Below, in pieces: positions 7,685 to 16,397 of a stretch of 64,000 nt of DNA. A program made the position numbers and the translations under genes. A model generated the notes under the pieces. That model had not been told where the DNA came from, did not search any database, and saw only the letters and a program-made list of their open reading frames with translations. This DNA is from Gracilimonas sp. (GTDB taxonomy: Bacteria; Bacteroidota; Rhodothermia; Balneolales; Balneolaceae): contig JAKURD010000008.1 in NCBI GenBank assembly GCA_022450045.1, forward strand, positions 50,564 through 114,563. The letters are read 5' to 3'. Position 1 is the stretch's first letter. Each line of letters opens with the position of its first letter.

Positions 7685-8976
7685 CAGAAGTATCAGTTGA
7701 TAATAATTCGTTAAGCGGTGGCTTTAATCCATATGAATTAAATTGGGATGAAACTGTAAGTTTTCCAAGCACAAGAAGTTTAATGGAATATGGCAATAAG
7801 ATTTACAATAGATATCCTGCCAGAAGTATATTTCTTGTACCAAGAGCAATTTTCTACCAAAATCATCTGAAGAATAAAAAGTTAAATATACTCGACCCTT
7901 ACATGGGATCAGGTACAACAGCTGTTGAGGCTAGCCAGTTTAAATTTAACATATTTGGTGTAGAAATGGATCCTTTTGCTAGGTTGATTTCTGAAGTCAG
8001 TATAATGAGATTCAACGATATAGAAAAAAATGAGCTACGTAAGCTACTAGAGAAAATCAAAAAAAATTGGAAAAATCATACAATAAATGATGATTTATAT
8101 CCTGACCTTAAAAATGTTGAATATTGGTTTGATGATAAGATTTTTAAAGACTTACTGAGGTTGAAATCGTATATATACGATACAATAACAAATGAAAACT
8201 ATTTGAAATTTTTCAAAGTTACTTTTGCTGATTGTATTAAACCGACCTCAAAGATGGAGAGACAATCTACCAAACCTTATATTTCTTCTAAGTATGAAAA
8301 GAAAATTAAACCTGTAATTGAATCTTTCGAGTACAGTTTTAAAAAACATTTGAAAGCCCTGAGTCAATATGAGGTTGATAATGAATATAACCCAAAGATA
8401 AATTGGATTGGAAATGATGCTTCATCATTTCAATCTGAGGAAACTATTGATGTAGCAATTACATCTCCTCCATACTTAAATGCATTTGATTATACTCAAA
8501 TTATCAAGGTGGCAAGTTCTTGGGTGGGAACTTTAACAAACCCAGATATTAAAGAGCTAAGGTCAATTCAAGTTGGTCATCACTATCGCAGGGAAGTTAA
8601 ATTTCATAATGAAGCAATTAATGCTTTTAAAACCTTTTATGATAAATTGTTATCCCTTGACAAAGATAAAACAAGATCAAGCCCTCAGAAATTAGCAGAT
8701 ACTTGCCTTGCATATTTCAATGATATTTATTCAAATCTAGAAAATGTTTATAGATCTTTAAAAAAGGGAGGAGAATATCATATGATTTTAGGTGATAATA
8801 CAATTAAAGGGATAGAGATTCCTACACATAAATTAATTGCAAATTTAGCCCAAAAAACTGGATTTGATTGGTTCGGTTATTACAAGTACCCTATTAAAGA
8901 TCATAGAACTTCAATCCCCCGTAATGGCAAAGGTGGGAAAATTAAATATGAATATATTATAAGCTTAAGAAAATGA
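7675..8976 (+). CDS. SPPY-type DNA methyltransferase (second of pair)
   Basis: A second amino-methyltransferase, 433 aa. The SAM-binding motif ILDPYMGSGTTAVEA is centred on D74-G80 and the catalytic TSPPYLNAFDY is at residues 263-273. The motif order is the same as in its upstream neighbour, but overall similarity outside the motifs is low, so this is not a recent duplication. Paired methyltransferases usually modify the two strands of an asymmetric site. The start ATG at 7675 (alternative at 7681) overlaps the end of the first methyltransferase. The stop TGA overlaps the ATG of the AAA+ gene (ATGA). No target-recognition domain can be assigned by eye. Confidence 0.88.
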   Translation: MEMTEVSVDNNSLSGGFNPYELNWDETVSFPSTRSLMEYGNKIYNRYPARSIFLVPRAIFYQNHLKNKKLNILDPYMGSGTTAVEASQFKFNIFGVEMDPFARLISEVSIMRFNDIEKNELRKLLEKIKKNWKNHTINDDLYPDLKNVEYWFDDKIFKDLLRLKSYIYDTITNENYLKFFKVTFADCIKPTSKMERQSTKPYISSKYEKKIKPVIESFEYSFKKHLKALSQYEVDNEYNPKINWIGNDASSFQSEETIDVAITSPPYLNAFDYTQIIKVASSWVGTLTNPDIKELRSIQVGHHYRREVKFHNEAINAFKTFYDKLLSLDKDKTRSSPQKLADTCLAYFNDIYSNLENVYRSLKKGGEYHMILGDNTIKGIEIPTHKLIANLAQKTGFDWFGYYKYPIKDHRTSIPRNGKGGKIKYEYIISLRK

Positions 8977-10892
8977 TTCAAGGATATCCTGATGTCTTAT
9001 TTGAAAAGTGGGTCGATTTCGTTGACAAAATTTTGAACTATGAAGGAGCAATTGATCCAAATTCAAGTTCTACTGATCAATTGAATACGATATTTGAAAG
9101 TTCGGGCTCAAATTACCCCACAAGAGCTAATGAATTTTATAAAATGGGTCTTTTAAGTAAACCATTAACAGGCTCTGATAGTGCTCTTGTTCCATTCCTT
9201 TCTAAAGAAATGATTCTATCACATCTAGGGGCATCTGCTTATCTAGTCTACAAAGCAAAGGGGAATTTGAACCCAACACTTTTTTTAAAAGCACATAGTG
9301 CATTATCCACTATTAGCCTATTGAAAGTAAGTGAGACATATAATGGCATTACATTTTCTCTCTTAAGTTTATTTAAATTTTTATTAGACCTTTTTCCTGT
9401 TGGAGACAATAGATATATACTTCACTTGAGATACCTTGCTGCTGCAATGTTTTGTGAGATTCAACATGATCCAGGAACTTTATATAATTCCTTCATAGAA
9501 AAGGAGAAGCCAACCTTACGAATAATACAAACAGGCGATAATGAAATTCTTGCTACTTTTGAATCATCAAATGACATAGCTAATGCAATAGAAACAGATG
9601 TTCCTTTCGATGGGATTATAAATGCTAGAAAATCTAATTATTTTATTGGGAATCATAATGCCTCAGAACTTAGAGGTTTTTATAGCAAGGCAATACATGA
9701 TTTTGACGAAGTTTTGGATAACTTTTATAAATATGAAATTGACAACCTGAATTCACCTGAAATTGTAAGTTTTTATGATAACAAAACGGACCCAATTGAA
9801 TTTTTAAACCACCTTTTTAGTCAAAATAAATTAGAAGCCAATTATGGAACTATGATTGAATCTTTAAAAAAAGCTTGTCTCGAAGCAACTGAGGTTTTAG
9901 ATATCTCTTCAAATGTTAGAGAAACAGAGAATACTGGAGTCCAAAAAAATATAATCTTCTTTGGCCCTCCCGGAACAGGAAAGTCTTATAAAGTTGATGA
10001 GATAACAAAAAATGTACCGGAGTCAAGAAAAAGAAGAGTGACTTTCCATCCAAGTTATGATTACACATCATTCGTAGGAGGTTACAAACCAATTTCAGAA
10101 AAAAATAATGATACTGGTGAAGAGGAAATTAAATACAAGTTCGCCCCTCAGACATTTACTAAGATTCTTGTAGATGCTTGGAATGATACGGAAGGCAAAG
10201 ATTACTACTTAATAATTGAAGAAATAAATAGAGGTAACTCAGCAGAAATTTTTGGTGACTTATTTCAGCTATTAGATAGAGACTCAAATTATGCGATATC
10301 ACCATCTGAAGATCTAAAAGAATTTCTATCTGGTGAGTTAAATGAAGTAGCAAAAGAAATTCTTAAAGATGGCAAACTGTATTTACCATCGAACTTATAT
10401 ATATATGCTACTATGAATACTTCTGATCAATCTTTGTACCCAATAGATAGTGCGTTTAAGAGAAGGTGGGATTGGGTTTATGTTCCAATTAATTATAGTG
10501 AAAATAATCCCGATGGTTCTCCTAATTTGTCCTATAACTATAAAGTTAGGTTAAATGAAGAAGAGTATTTTTCTTGGATTAGTTTCTTGAAAGAGGTGAA
10601 TAAGAAAATTATTGATAATCCCGGTTTAGGTATGGATAAGTGTGTGGGTAACTACTTCATTAAACCAAATAAAGAGTATATCCAATTAGATGATTTTGTA
10701 CATAAGGTTATTTTTTATTTATGGAATGATGTTTTCAAAGATGAGGAAGACACAATTTTTGACAACATTACTTATGAAGATTTTTTCCCTGTAAATAATG
10801 TTGGCCAGGTAAATGTGAAGGAAATTCTTTTAAACCTTGATATCGATATAATAAATATTACTGAGACTTTGAGTGATGAAAGTTCTAATTGA
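8973..10892 (+). CDS. McrB-like AAA+ restriction NTPase
   Basis: Motor subunit of the restriction module, 639 aa. The N-terminal half (1-320) is unassigned and probably contacts DNA. The AAA+ core begins with Walker A GPPGTGKS at 331-338. The McrB-type RRVTFHPSYDYTSFVGGYKP block follows, then Walker B LIIEEINRGN (E416, E417). The sensor region MNTSDQS is at 481-487 and a FKRRW arginine finger lies behind it. In E. coli McrB the corresponding signature is MNTAD and the enzyme uses GTP; here D485 is kept, but nucleotide preference cannot be told. It overlaps both neighbours. In LlaJI and BsuMI systems an equivalent protein drives a nuclease encoded next to it. Confidence 0.88.
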   Translation: MIQGYPDVLFEKWVDFVDKILNYEGAIDPNSSSTDQLNTIFESSGSNYPTRANEFYKMGLLSKPLTGSDSALVPFLSKEMILSHLGASAYLVYKAKGNLNPTLFLKAHSALSTISLLKVSETYNGITFSLLSLFKFLLDLFPVGDNRYILHLRYLAAAMFCEIQHDPGTLYNSFIEKEKPTLRIIQTGDNEILATFESSNDIANAIETDVPFDGIINARKSNYFIGNHNASELRGFYSKAIHDFDEVLDNFYKYEIDNLNSPEIVSFYDNKTDPIEFLNHLFSQNKLEANYGTMIESLKKACLEATEVLDISSNVRETENTGVQKNIIFFGPPGTGKSYKVDEITKNVPESRKRRVTFHPSYDYTSFVGGYKPISEKNNDTGEEEIKYKFAPQTFTKILVDAWNDTEGKDYYLIIEEINRGNSAEIFGDLFQLLDRDSNYAISPSEDLKEFLSGELNEVAKEILKDGKLYLPSNLYIYATMNTSDQSLYPIDSAFKRRWDWVYVPINYSENNPDGSPNLSYNYKVRLNEEEYFSWISFLKEVNKKIIDNPGLGMDKCVGNYFIKPNKEYIQLDDFVHKVIFYLWNDVFKDEEDTIFDNITYEDFFPVNNVGQVNVKEILLNLDIDIINITETLSDESSN

Positions 10893-12573
10893 AGGGCAAA
10901 ATTATGATCTAGATTTACTAAAAAGATTATTCAATAGTGACCGTGATCAATTTTATACTATCAACCAAAATGAGGGAAAAATAAGTACTGTTGGTTACTA
11001 CCATAATTTTGATTCGAATGAAATCATCTACATGTTACCAAAAGTATTTATGCGTGATGAAGAGATCACGGTTTTTGGTTTTAAAAAAGAGCATTTAGTT
11101 GAGGATTCCTTTTCTCCAAATATTAAAAAAGGAGATGAATACAATTGGGTACGTCACTTATCAATAATATTTTATAAAAGCTTATCCGAGTATAAAAAAA
11201 GAATTAAGGTTCAGAATATCATAAAAGAACAAGAAGTTCCAAATCTTAGGAGCAATCTTGGAAATAAGGAATTTAGTTACTTAGACTTACTACTAAGCTT
11301 TGTCAACTACTATAAAAAGAACAAGCTTCAAATAACTTTTATTAACAAAGAGAACAAGAATAGAAGACCTAATAAGGTTAATTGGGAGAAAACTGTTATG
11401 AACAGTAGACCTATTCTTACAAAGAATAAAGCTCCCATATACCAAACCGTTTATAGTAAAAGCAAAGAAATAAATAATGAAGAAGACTTATTTAGAGTAT
11501 ACTTTTCAATATTAAATTTTTTTGACAAGGAACATGCTTTAAATATCAATATCCCACCTTCGATAGAATATGTGCCTCATAGAAAATTTAAAAAGAAGAA
11601 AAACACATTATACAAACTCTTAAAAAAAATTAGATCAAACTATTTTTCTGATAGCTTAAAAAGAATGGTGAGGCTCTGTGAACTTTATTTTAGCATTGAG
11701 GAAAATGCCTCTGTCAAAAATAGAACTACTGAATTTATTATTGTTGATAACTACAATCTTGTGTTTGAAGACATGATAGATAAGCTTGTTGCAACTGGGG
11801 AAGATGAATTGCTAAATGAGTATCAAAATTCAATAATTCCTGAAATGAAAGTAAATAGAGATGGTAAAATAATTGACCATATCTACGACTATCAATCCTT
11901 AATTGATACAAGTAATATCTTCTATATTGGTGATTCCAAATACTATAAACCTGAGAATAAGGCTAGTACTATATCAAAATATAAACAGATTACTTACGCA
12001 AAGAACATTATCCAATACAACATTGATCTTTTCAACACTGAAGGATCTGCTCTTTTCAATACTCGTTATAGAGACAAAATTACCGAAGGGTATAATATTA
12101 CACCAAACTTTTTTATTTATGGGTTCATATCGGATTACCGCAATTATACTGATCCACAGATCTCTGAACGAGGAGAGCCAACTAATGCATTTCATTTTAA
12201 ATACCGCCTTTTCGACCGTGATACATTATTTATTCTCAAATACAGAATAAACTTTCTTTTTGTGATTAATGCATACGTTGAAATGAACAATCAACGACTA
12301 AGAATTTTTAGAAGAAATATTAAAGTAAAATTCAGGAAAAATTTTATTGACTATTTCAACGGACAGAGTGGTGGATTTGAGTACTCTTTTTATCGAAAAA
12401 AATTCGAATCATCAGAATCAGAAGATCTTGACAGTTTTATTAATCAAAATTTTAAAGTTTTAAATGGTAAATGTATCCTGACAAAGGATAATTTTCTCAT
12501 AATAGCAAAGCATTGTGAGGATAACTCATTGGATGGAATACTCGGCAGTTTTCAAAAATTTGAACTTTCTTAA
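10876..12573 (+). CDS. LlaJI-family restriction endonuclease subunit
   Basis: Nuclease partner of the McrB-like protein, 565 aa from the ATG at 10876 (a GTG at 10873 is directly upstream). An N-terminal block EIIYMLPKVF near residues 49-58 matches the signature region of the LlaJI endonuclease family as I remember it. The C-terminal half has a PD-(D/E)XK-like site: IIDHIYDY (D334) followed by YIGDSKYYK (D353, K355). The acidic residue before Lys is Asp-Ser-Lys rather than Glu-x-Lys. The gene overlaps the end of the AAA+ gene by 17 bp. It is the last gene of the AT-rich operon; 66 bp separate it from the convergent Y-family polymerase gene. Confidence 0.82.
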   Translation: MKVLIEGQNYDLDLLKRLFNSDRDQFYTINQNEGKISTVGYYHNFDSNEIIYMLPKVFMRDEEITVFGFKKEHLVEDSFSPNIKKGDEYNWVRHLSIIFYKSLSEYKKRIKVQNIIKEQEVPNLRSNLGNKEFSYLDLLLSFVNYYKKNKLQITFINKENKNRRPNKVNWEKTVMNSRPILTKNKAPIYQTVYSKSKEINNEEDLFRVYFSILNFFDKEHALNINIPPSIEYVPHRKFKKKKNTLYKLLKKIRSNYFSDSLKRMVRLCELYFSIEENASVKNRTTEFIIVDNYNLVFEDMIDKLVATGEDELLNEYQNSIIPEMKVNRDGKIIDHIYDYQSLIDTSNIFYIGDSKYYKPENKASTISKYKQITYAKNIIQYNIDLFNTEGSALFNTRYRDKITEGYNITPNFFIYGFISDYRNYTDPQISERGEPTNAFHFKYRLFDRDTLFILKYRINFLFVINAYVEMNNQRLRIFRRNIKVKFRKNFIDYFNGQSGGFEYSFYRKKFESSESEDLDSFINQNFKVLNGKCILTKDNFLIIAKHCEDNSLDGILGSFQKFELS

Positions 12574-12602
12574 CCTTCCTGATTTTTTTAAATACCAAAT
12601 TT

Positions 12603-12640
12603 TTATATCTCGAATGGCTTCCTATTTAAGTGATTTAAAT
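12603..12640 (-). pseudogene. Decayed fragment related to gene at 14655-15002
   Basis: A 17-base exact match (12605-12621) to 14704-14720 continues as a diverged match. Read on the minus strand the fragment gives KSLK-stop-EAIRD, against KSLKEEAIRD in the intact gene. This is a relic of a paralogue lying directly against the right end of the R-M operon. Confidence 0.6.
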
Positions 12641-13983
12641 CAATTATTCCTCTCCAAAAAATGTGTATTCCCCTCCACTCTTGTGAACGTATTTGCCTTT
12701 GTGATATACTGACGTCCAAACCGGTATTTAATCTCATCCACGGCCTTGGTTCTGGCCACTTTCTCCTGGTCATCCTGAAAGAATGCGTTGAGCTGTTGTG
12801 TCTTGTCGATCTCTTTGGTGCCAAGACAGATATTGCGTATTTCAATACCGTTCTCGCAGGCTTTTTTTATAGCCGGTTCTACTTTGTCCATTAGGGCTTG
12901 GTACACGTAGTCGTCTATATTTGTATGAGCCTGGGTTACAAATCGAAATCCTACTCCCGGTGAGTTTGGATCATTGTAGCCAAACATACCTGAGAAGGAG
13001 TTGGCCCGGATGCCATGAGCTCGCATCCGGTAACAAATCTGCTGGACGGCGATCGCATATTCTCCTTTTATACGTTCCAACTCTGTAGATCCCTCAGAGA
13101 ATGTATGCCCATAACTAAATCCTTGCTTAGGCTCGTAGTTTTCAGAGATCTCTTCCATCACGCGTCCTTGATCTTGTCCAGTAATGGTTTGGTAGAGCAT
13201 CTTTCCAAAATTGGCTCCGAATAGTCGCATGAATGTTTTCTCATTTCCACGCTGCGCTACGTCTCCAATAGTCTTGTAACCTTCTGCTAAAATATGCTCG
13301 TGTCGCTTTCGGCCCACGCCCCAGACTTCATCAAGTTCCAAGGGCCATACCTGATTCCGTTCATCGTCATCGTTTAGAATCAGGGTTCTGCCTTTAGGTT
13401 TATCCAGACTGCTGCAAAGCTTGGCGTAAGTTTTAGATCGGGCTATTCCCACGGCTCCCAATAAATGCGTGTCCTCGTATATTCTTTCCTGGAGGCGTTT
13501 GGCAAAGGCTTCGATCTCTTCTCTGGGTTTGTCCAACAGAAAATCCACTTCCATGAAATACTCATCCATGCTGTACCTCTCAATCACAGGAGCAAACTCT
13601 TTGAAGATGTAGTACACCTGCTCGGAGATGGCTTTGTAGGAATCATAATCCACCTGCTTCATGCAAACATGTGGACATAATTGCCAAGCTTCGTAAGCAC
13701 TCATTCCTGTTTTGATGCCAAATTTCCGGGCTTCATAGGAAGCCGTGGCTACAATGCCCTTTACTTGTCCGTTCTGTTTTCTCCAGCCTCCAACTATGAG
13801 CGGTAGCCCGTACATTTTATTCCATAGCTGTTCGATTTGAGCGTAAAAACAGGCGAAGTCGAAATGCAGATATAGTCTCGGCTTTCTGGAGGTATGCTGA
13901 TGCTCAGGATAAATGGTGTTGTAGAGGGTAATTCTGTGAACATCTTGCTCTGGCTGGTATGGATGGGACTTCTTTTTGGACAT
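12640..13983 (-). CDS. Y-family (UmuC/DinB-like) translesion DNA polymerase
   Basis: Error-prone polymerase for bypass of DNA lesions, 447 aa. Catalytic blocks: LHFDFACFYAQIEQ at the N-terminus (the first conserved Asp is kept, the second acidic position of the usual DxD is Ala), VGGWR and VATASYEARKFGIKTGM for the nucleotide-contact region, and YSMDEYFMEVDF with the SxDE pair. A helix-hairpin-helix-like VWGVGRKRHEHILAEGYKTIGDVAQ and a little-finger domain follow. It shares a 69-bp divergent promoter region with the gene at 14053, containing an inverted repeat that could be a damage-response operator. The end of the gene touches the decayed fragment beside the R-M operon. Confidence 0.88.
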   Translation of the reverse strand: MSKKKSHPYQPEQDVHRITLYNTIYPEHQHTSRKPRLYLHFDFACFYAQIEQLWNKMYGLPLIVGGWRKQNGQVKGIVATASYEARKFGIKTGMSAYEAWQLCPHVCMKQVDYDSYKAISEQVYYIFKEFAPVIERYSMDEYFMEVDFLLDKPREEIEAFAKRLQERIYEDTHLLGAVGIARSKTYAKLCSSLDKPKGRTLILNDDDERNQVWPLELDEVWGVGRKRHEHILAEGYKTIGDVAQRGNEKTFMRLFGANFGKMLYQTITGQDQGRVMEEISENYEPKQGFSYGHTFSEGSTELERIKGEYAIAVQQICYRMRAHGIRANSFSGMFGYNDPNSPGVGFRFVTQAHTNIDDYVYQALMDKVEPAIKKACENGIEIRNICLGTKEIDKTQQLNAFFQDDQEKVARTKAVDEIKYRFGRQYITKANTFTRVEGNTHFLERNN

Positions 13984-13992
13984 ATATTTTCT

Positions 13993-14026
13993 CTTATACT
14001 TGATATGTAAAATATATGTGTATAAG
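13993..14026. promoter_or_regulatory. Inverted repeat in divergent polymerase promoter
   Basis: Arms CTTATAC (13993-13999) and GTATAAG (14020-14026) with a 20-nt AT-rich spacer lie between the divergently read polymerase and its neighbour. The position suggests a shared LexA-type or other dimeric operator. Binding is inferred, and the arms also resemble -10 elements. Confidence 0.4.
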
Positions 14027-14052
14027 TTACTCTGACCAAAAAATTCTTGGTC

Positions 14053-14658
14053 ATGAACAAATTCCCTTTAGTAGAAATGTTGGCGTTTTTCTCTCGGTAT
14101 AAGCCGGTCCCTCATCCCGACTGGAGATTGCCGTATCGCAGGGATGTGAAGCAGGTGCGATCGTGTTTTACCAAAACTCAGGGAGGAGTCACTCGTTCTT
14201 ACTATAAGCTGGAAACCAAACAGGGAGAACTGATAACCTTGGTATTCAATGAACAGGACCTGCTCTGGTCATTGGATAAATCTGAAGGGTTTGAAGATCA
14301 AGCCATCGACCGGGTGCTGGTATTAATGGAGCGACACAAACACAAGTCTTCAAGAGCGCACCGCATTATCCCATACCGATTTGAATTACTTCCAGAGGAG
14401 CTAGCTAAATTAAAGTATGATGGTACAGAAAAGCCCCTTATCAAGCGTGTGCAACCGTACCGTTTTCTGCGAAGTAAAACACCGTACCAAGTAATTGCTA
14501 TTCCAACTCAGCACATGGAAAACACCATGATCACCAAAGAGCTGAACTATGTTATAGAAGCAGACAACGAACGCTTTTTTCATCTTGTGTACATACTTGA
14601 CAAGCTGGACTGGAGATTTATGCAGGAAGTGGATGAGGAGTTCTTTTTTGTGCGTTAG
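14053..14658 (+). CDS. Unknown protein divergent from Y-family polymerase
   Basis: A 201-aa soluble protein starting MNKFPLVEML at the ATG (a TTG at 14047 is less likely). It is basic, with several Arg/Lys-rich stretches (LPYRRDVKQVRSCF, MERHKHKSSRAHRIIPYRF, LIKRVQPYRFLRSK), compatible with nucleic-acid binding. I recognise no catalytic motif. Its divergent pairing with a translesion polymerase, and an SRAP-domain gene 350 bp beyond its end, suggests a role in the same DNA-damage response. This is context only. The stop codon overlaps by 4 bp the end of the convergent gene at 14655. Confidence 0.65.
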   Translation: MNKFPLVEMLAFFSRYKPVPHPDWRLPYRRDVKQVRSCFTKTQGGVTRSYYKLETKQGELITLVFNEQDLLWSLDKSEGFEDQAIDRVLVLMERHKHKSSRAHRIIPYRFELLPEELAKLKYDGTEKPLIKRVQPYRFLRSKTPYQVIAIPTQHMENTMITKELNYVIEADNERFFHLVYILDKLDWRFMQEVDEEFFFVR

Positions 14659-15002
14659 TTTTCCCTTGGCATATCTTGGAATTCATGCCAATACCATTCT
14701 TCCATATCTCGAATGGCTTCTTCCTTTAGTGACTTTGGGGCGATGTCTCCCCATTTAATCTCACCAATTAAATCATCATCTTCACCTAATTTTGCAAGAA
14801 ACTTTGGGAAATCGTTATGAACAATGAATCCCTGGTCTTCTTCCACTTTGAACTCGAATTTGGGTAAACTTGTATATGAATATTTTGCCTTATTTTTCCC
14901 TTTACCTGTTTTCATTTTCAATATGTTATATCCCATTGGAGATATCAACCAAAGGAAGGCTATAAATAACAAGGTCAGTATAAATGCTTCAATTCCAGTC
15001 AT
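14655..15002 (-). CDS. Small membrane-anchored hypothetical protein
   Basis: A 115-aa protein starting MTGIEAFILTL, with one N-terminal transmembrane helix (residues about 4-24) followed by a basic stretch and an acidic soluble domain ending RDMEEWYWHEFQDMPREN. The ATG at 15002 lies 5 bp after the stop of the SRAP gene, so the two are likely one operon; the longer frame to 15101 would overlap the SRAP coding region. No family recognised. A decayed copy of its C-terminal part is found at 12603-12640. Confidence 0.6.
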   Translation of the reverse strand: MTGIEAFILTLLFIAFLWLISPMGYNILKMKTGKGKNKAKYSYTSLPKFEFKVEEDQGFIVHNDFPKFLAKLGEDDDLIGEIKWGDIAPKSLKEEAIRDMEEWYWHEFQDMPREN

Positions 15003-15006
15003 GGCT

Positions 15007-15717
15007 TTATCCGAATAAATCAGCCTTTTCAATAAGCCCCGGCCCATTATTTTGCACTTTACCAACGGCCTTCGAAACAATATGCTCTTCAATACCATCA
15101 TCCGGATACGGCTCTAAAAACTCTTTCAAGTAGTTAGGGTCATCATTCTCAGGATTCAACCAGTCGTCAAATTCCTCCGGGTGTAGGATCACCGGCATCC
15201 GATCATGGATATCTTCCATTACTTTATTGGGAGATGTTGTGATGATAGAATAAGAGAAGTCAGCATCTTTATCCTCCGGGGCCAGATCGTTGTAGATCCC
15301 GGCAAAACCCATGAGCTTGCCTTGTGTTGGGTAAATGTAGTGAGGGGTTTTATTTCCTTTGCTGCCGGTCCACTCATAAAATCCGTTAGCTGGTACAATA
15401 CATCGTTTATGCTGAAACGGTCCTTTCCACATGCGGCTTTTCATCACTTTATCATCGCGGGTGTTAATGGGCAGAAACGGGCGATCTCCTTCTTTGGGTT
15501 TCCATCCCATAAAGCCCCAGTGCATGGGTTCCAGTATTCGTTTCCCTTCCTCATTAGTAAAAGCCACGGGCATGATATTAGTAGGAGCTACATTGTAGTT
15601 TGGACTAAAATAAAACTCCCCTTGTTTACCTGGGGCACGATATTTACCACTGTCAATACTATTCAGGAAATCATTGATTTCATCGAGCTCTTGGTATATT
15701 ACATATCTGCCACACAT
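15007..15717 (-). CDS. SRAP-domain protein (HMCES/YedK family)
   Basis: Covers and cross-links abasic sites in single-stranded DNA through its N-terminal cysteine. Evidence: MCGRYV with Cys2 as the catalytic residue after Met removal, NYNVAPTN, the active-site segment GFYEW, and ITTSPNKVMEDIHDRMPVIL with the conserved His. The 236-aa length and motif order are normal, so the enzyme looks intact. It is followed by a small membrane-protein gene and faces the unknown gene at 15789 divergently. Together with the Y-family polymerase nearby it forms a DNA-damage group within the accessory region. Confidence 0.95.
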   Translation of the reverse strand: MCGRYVIYQELDEINDFLNSIDSGKYRAPGKQGEFYFSPNYNVAPTNIMPVAFTNEEGKRILEPMHWGFMGWKPKEGDRPFLPINTRDDKVMKSRMWKGPFQHKRCIVPANGFYEWTGSKGNKTPHYIYPTQGKLMGFAGIYNDLAPEDKDADFSYSIITTSPNKVMEDIHDRMPVILHPEEFDDWLNPENDDPNYLKEFLEPYPDDGIEEHIVSKAVGKVQNNGPGLIEKADLFG

Positions 15718-15788
15718 TGCTTTATTCTTTTTGTTGGTTTTAGTAACTATAGGCTGAAAGTATGATTTCTTTGCGAGACTATTAATAC

Positions 15789-16058
15789 ATGCCGGGAAAA
15801 GATAAATTTGCCCATATCGAGCGTCACATGCAATTGGGGATGATACACCTGGAAAAGCCGAGGGTAATTTACTGGTACGGTTCAGGATTTGGGGATTATC
15901 ATATTGAGTGGATTGATCAACCAGCGGTTTGGGGAGGAACCGAAATTCTGCATGATATTGAACAAAAAATGCTGGAGTTACAGCGTGAAGGAACTAAAGA
16001 CTTTCCTTACCTGGATTATTTTGAGTATATGGACCAGAATAATCTGAATCCTATTTGA
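15789..16058 (+). CDS. Small hypothetical protein
   Basis: An 89-aa soluble protein with a compact sequence (KPRVIYWYGSGFGDYHIEWID then GTEILHDIEQKMLELQ) and no cysteine, signal or membrane segment. It has a good coding appearance and is divergent from the SRAP gene with 71 bp between them. No family recognised. It is the last gene before the tRNA. Confidence 0.55.
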   Translation: MPGKDKFAHIERHMQLGMIHLEKPRVIYWYGSGFGDYHIEWIDQPAVWGGTEILHDIEQKMLELQREGTKDFPYLDYFEYMDQNNLNPI

Positions 16059-16279
16059 AATCTTTTCCAAATTATGTCAGAATCTTTTTTATAATAAGTT
16101 GACAATTTACTCACATTTTGATTAGGTCATCAAAAAAAATAATTCTTATATTTGGAGTCTTCTCAAGAAATTCTCTTGGGCATTGACATATTGTCCGTAG
16201 GTTTCCTTTGAGTCCCTGAGTTCCCATCTAGTGGGTACGTTTGAGGGTACAAAATTAAGAAACCCACAAAAAACCACAT
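16059..16279. other. Gap upstream of tRNA-Arg
   Basis: AT-rich, with no gene I can support. A short direct repeat GGGTAC occurs twice within 16235-16250, about 30-45 bp before the tRNA. The minus strand has an open stretch of about 35 codons (residues like VPSNVPTRWELRDSKETYGQ) without recognisable homology. Confidence 0.35.
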
Positions 16280-16356
16280 GCACCCGTAGCTCAATTGGAT
16301 AGAGTACCTGACTACGAATCAGGCGGTTGGAGGTTCGAATCCCCCCGGGTGTACCA
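16280..16356 (+). tRNA. tRNA-Arg (anticodon ACG), CCA encoded
   Basis: Cloverleaf drawn by eye. The acceptor stem GCACCCG / CGGGTGT has a G-U closing pair. The anticodon stem CCTGA / TCAGG holds the loop CTACGAA, giving anticodon ACG, and the T-loop is TTCGAAT. The discriminator is A at 16353 and CCA follows at 16354-16356. The T-stem GGAGG / CCCCC contains one A-C mismatch. A strong terminator follows. ACG would be modified to ICG to read CGU, CGC and CGA. Confidence 0.95.
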
Positions 16357-16362
16357 CTATTT

Positions 16363-16397
16363 AAGCCTATGAATCACAATGATTTGTAGGCTTTTTT
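16363..16397 (+). terminator. tRNA-Arg terminator
   Basis: A 14-bp stem (AAGCCTA...TAGGCTT outside, two G-U pairs, AATCA...TGATT inside) with a CAA loop and a T-run, 7 bp after the tRNA CCA end. Confidence 0.85.

Noticed and set aside
16059-16356. tRNA-Arg as an integration site for the left accessory region
   Set aside because: The accessory genes lie on the 5' side of the tRNA, whereas integration normally uses the 3' end; no copy of the tRNA 3' end and no integrase gene are seen in the window.
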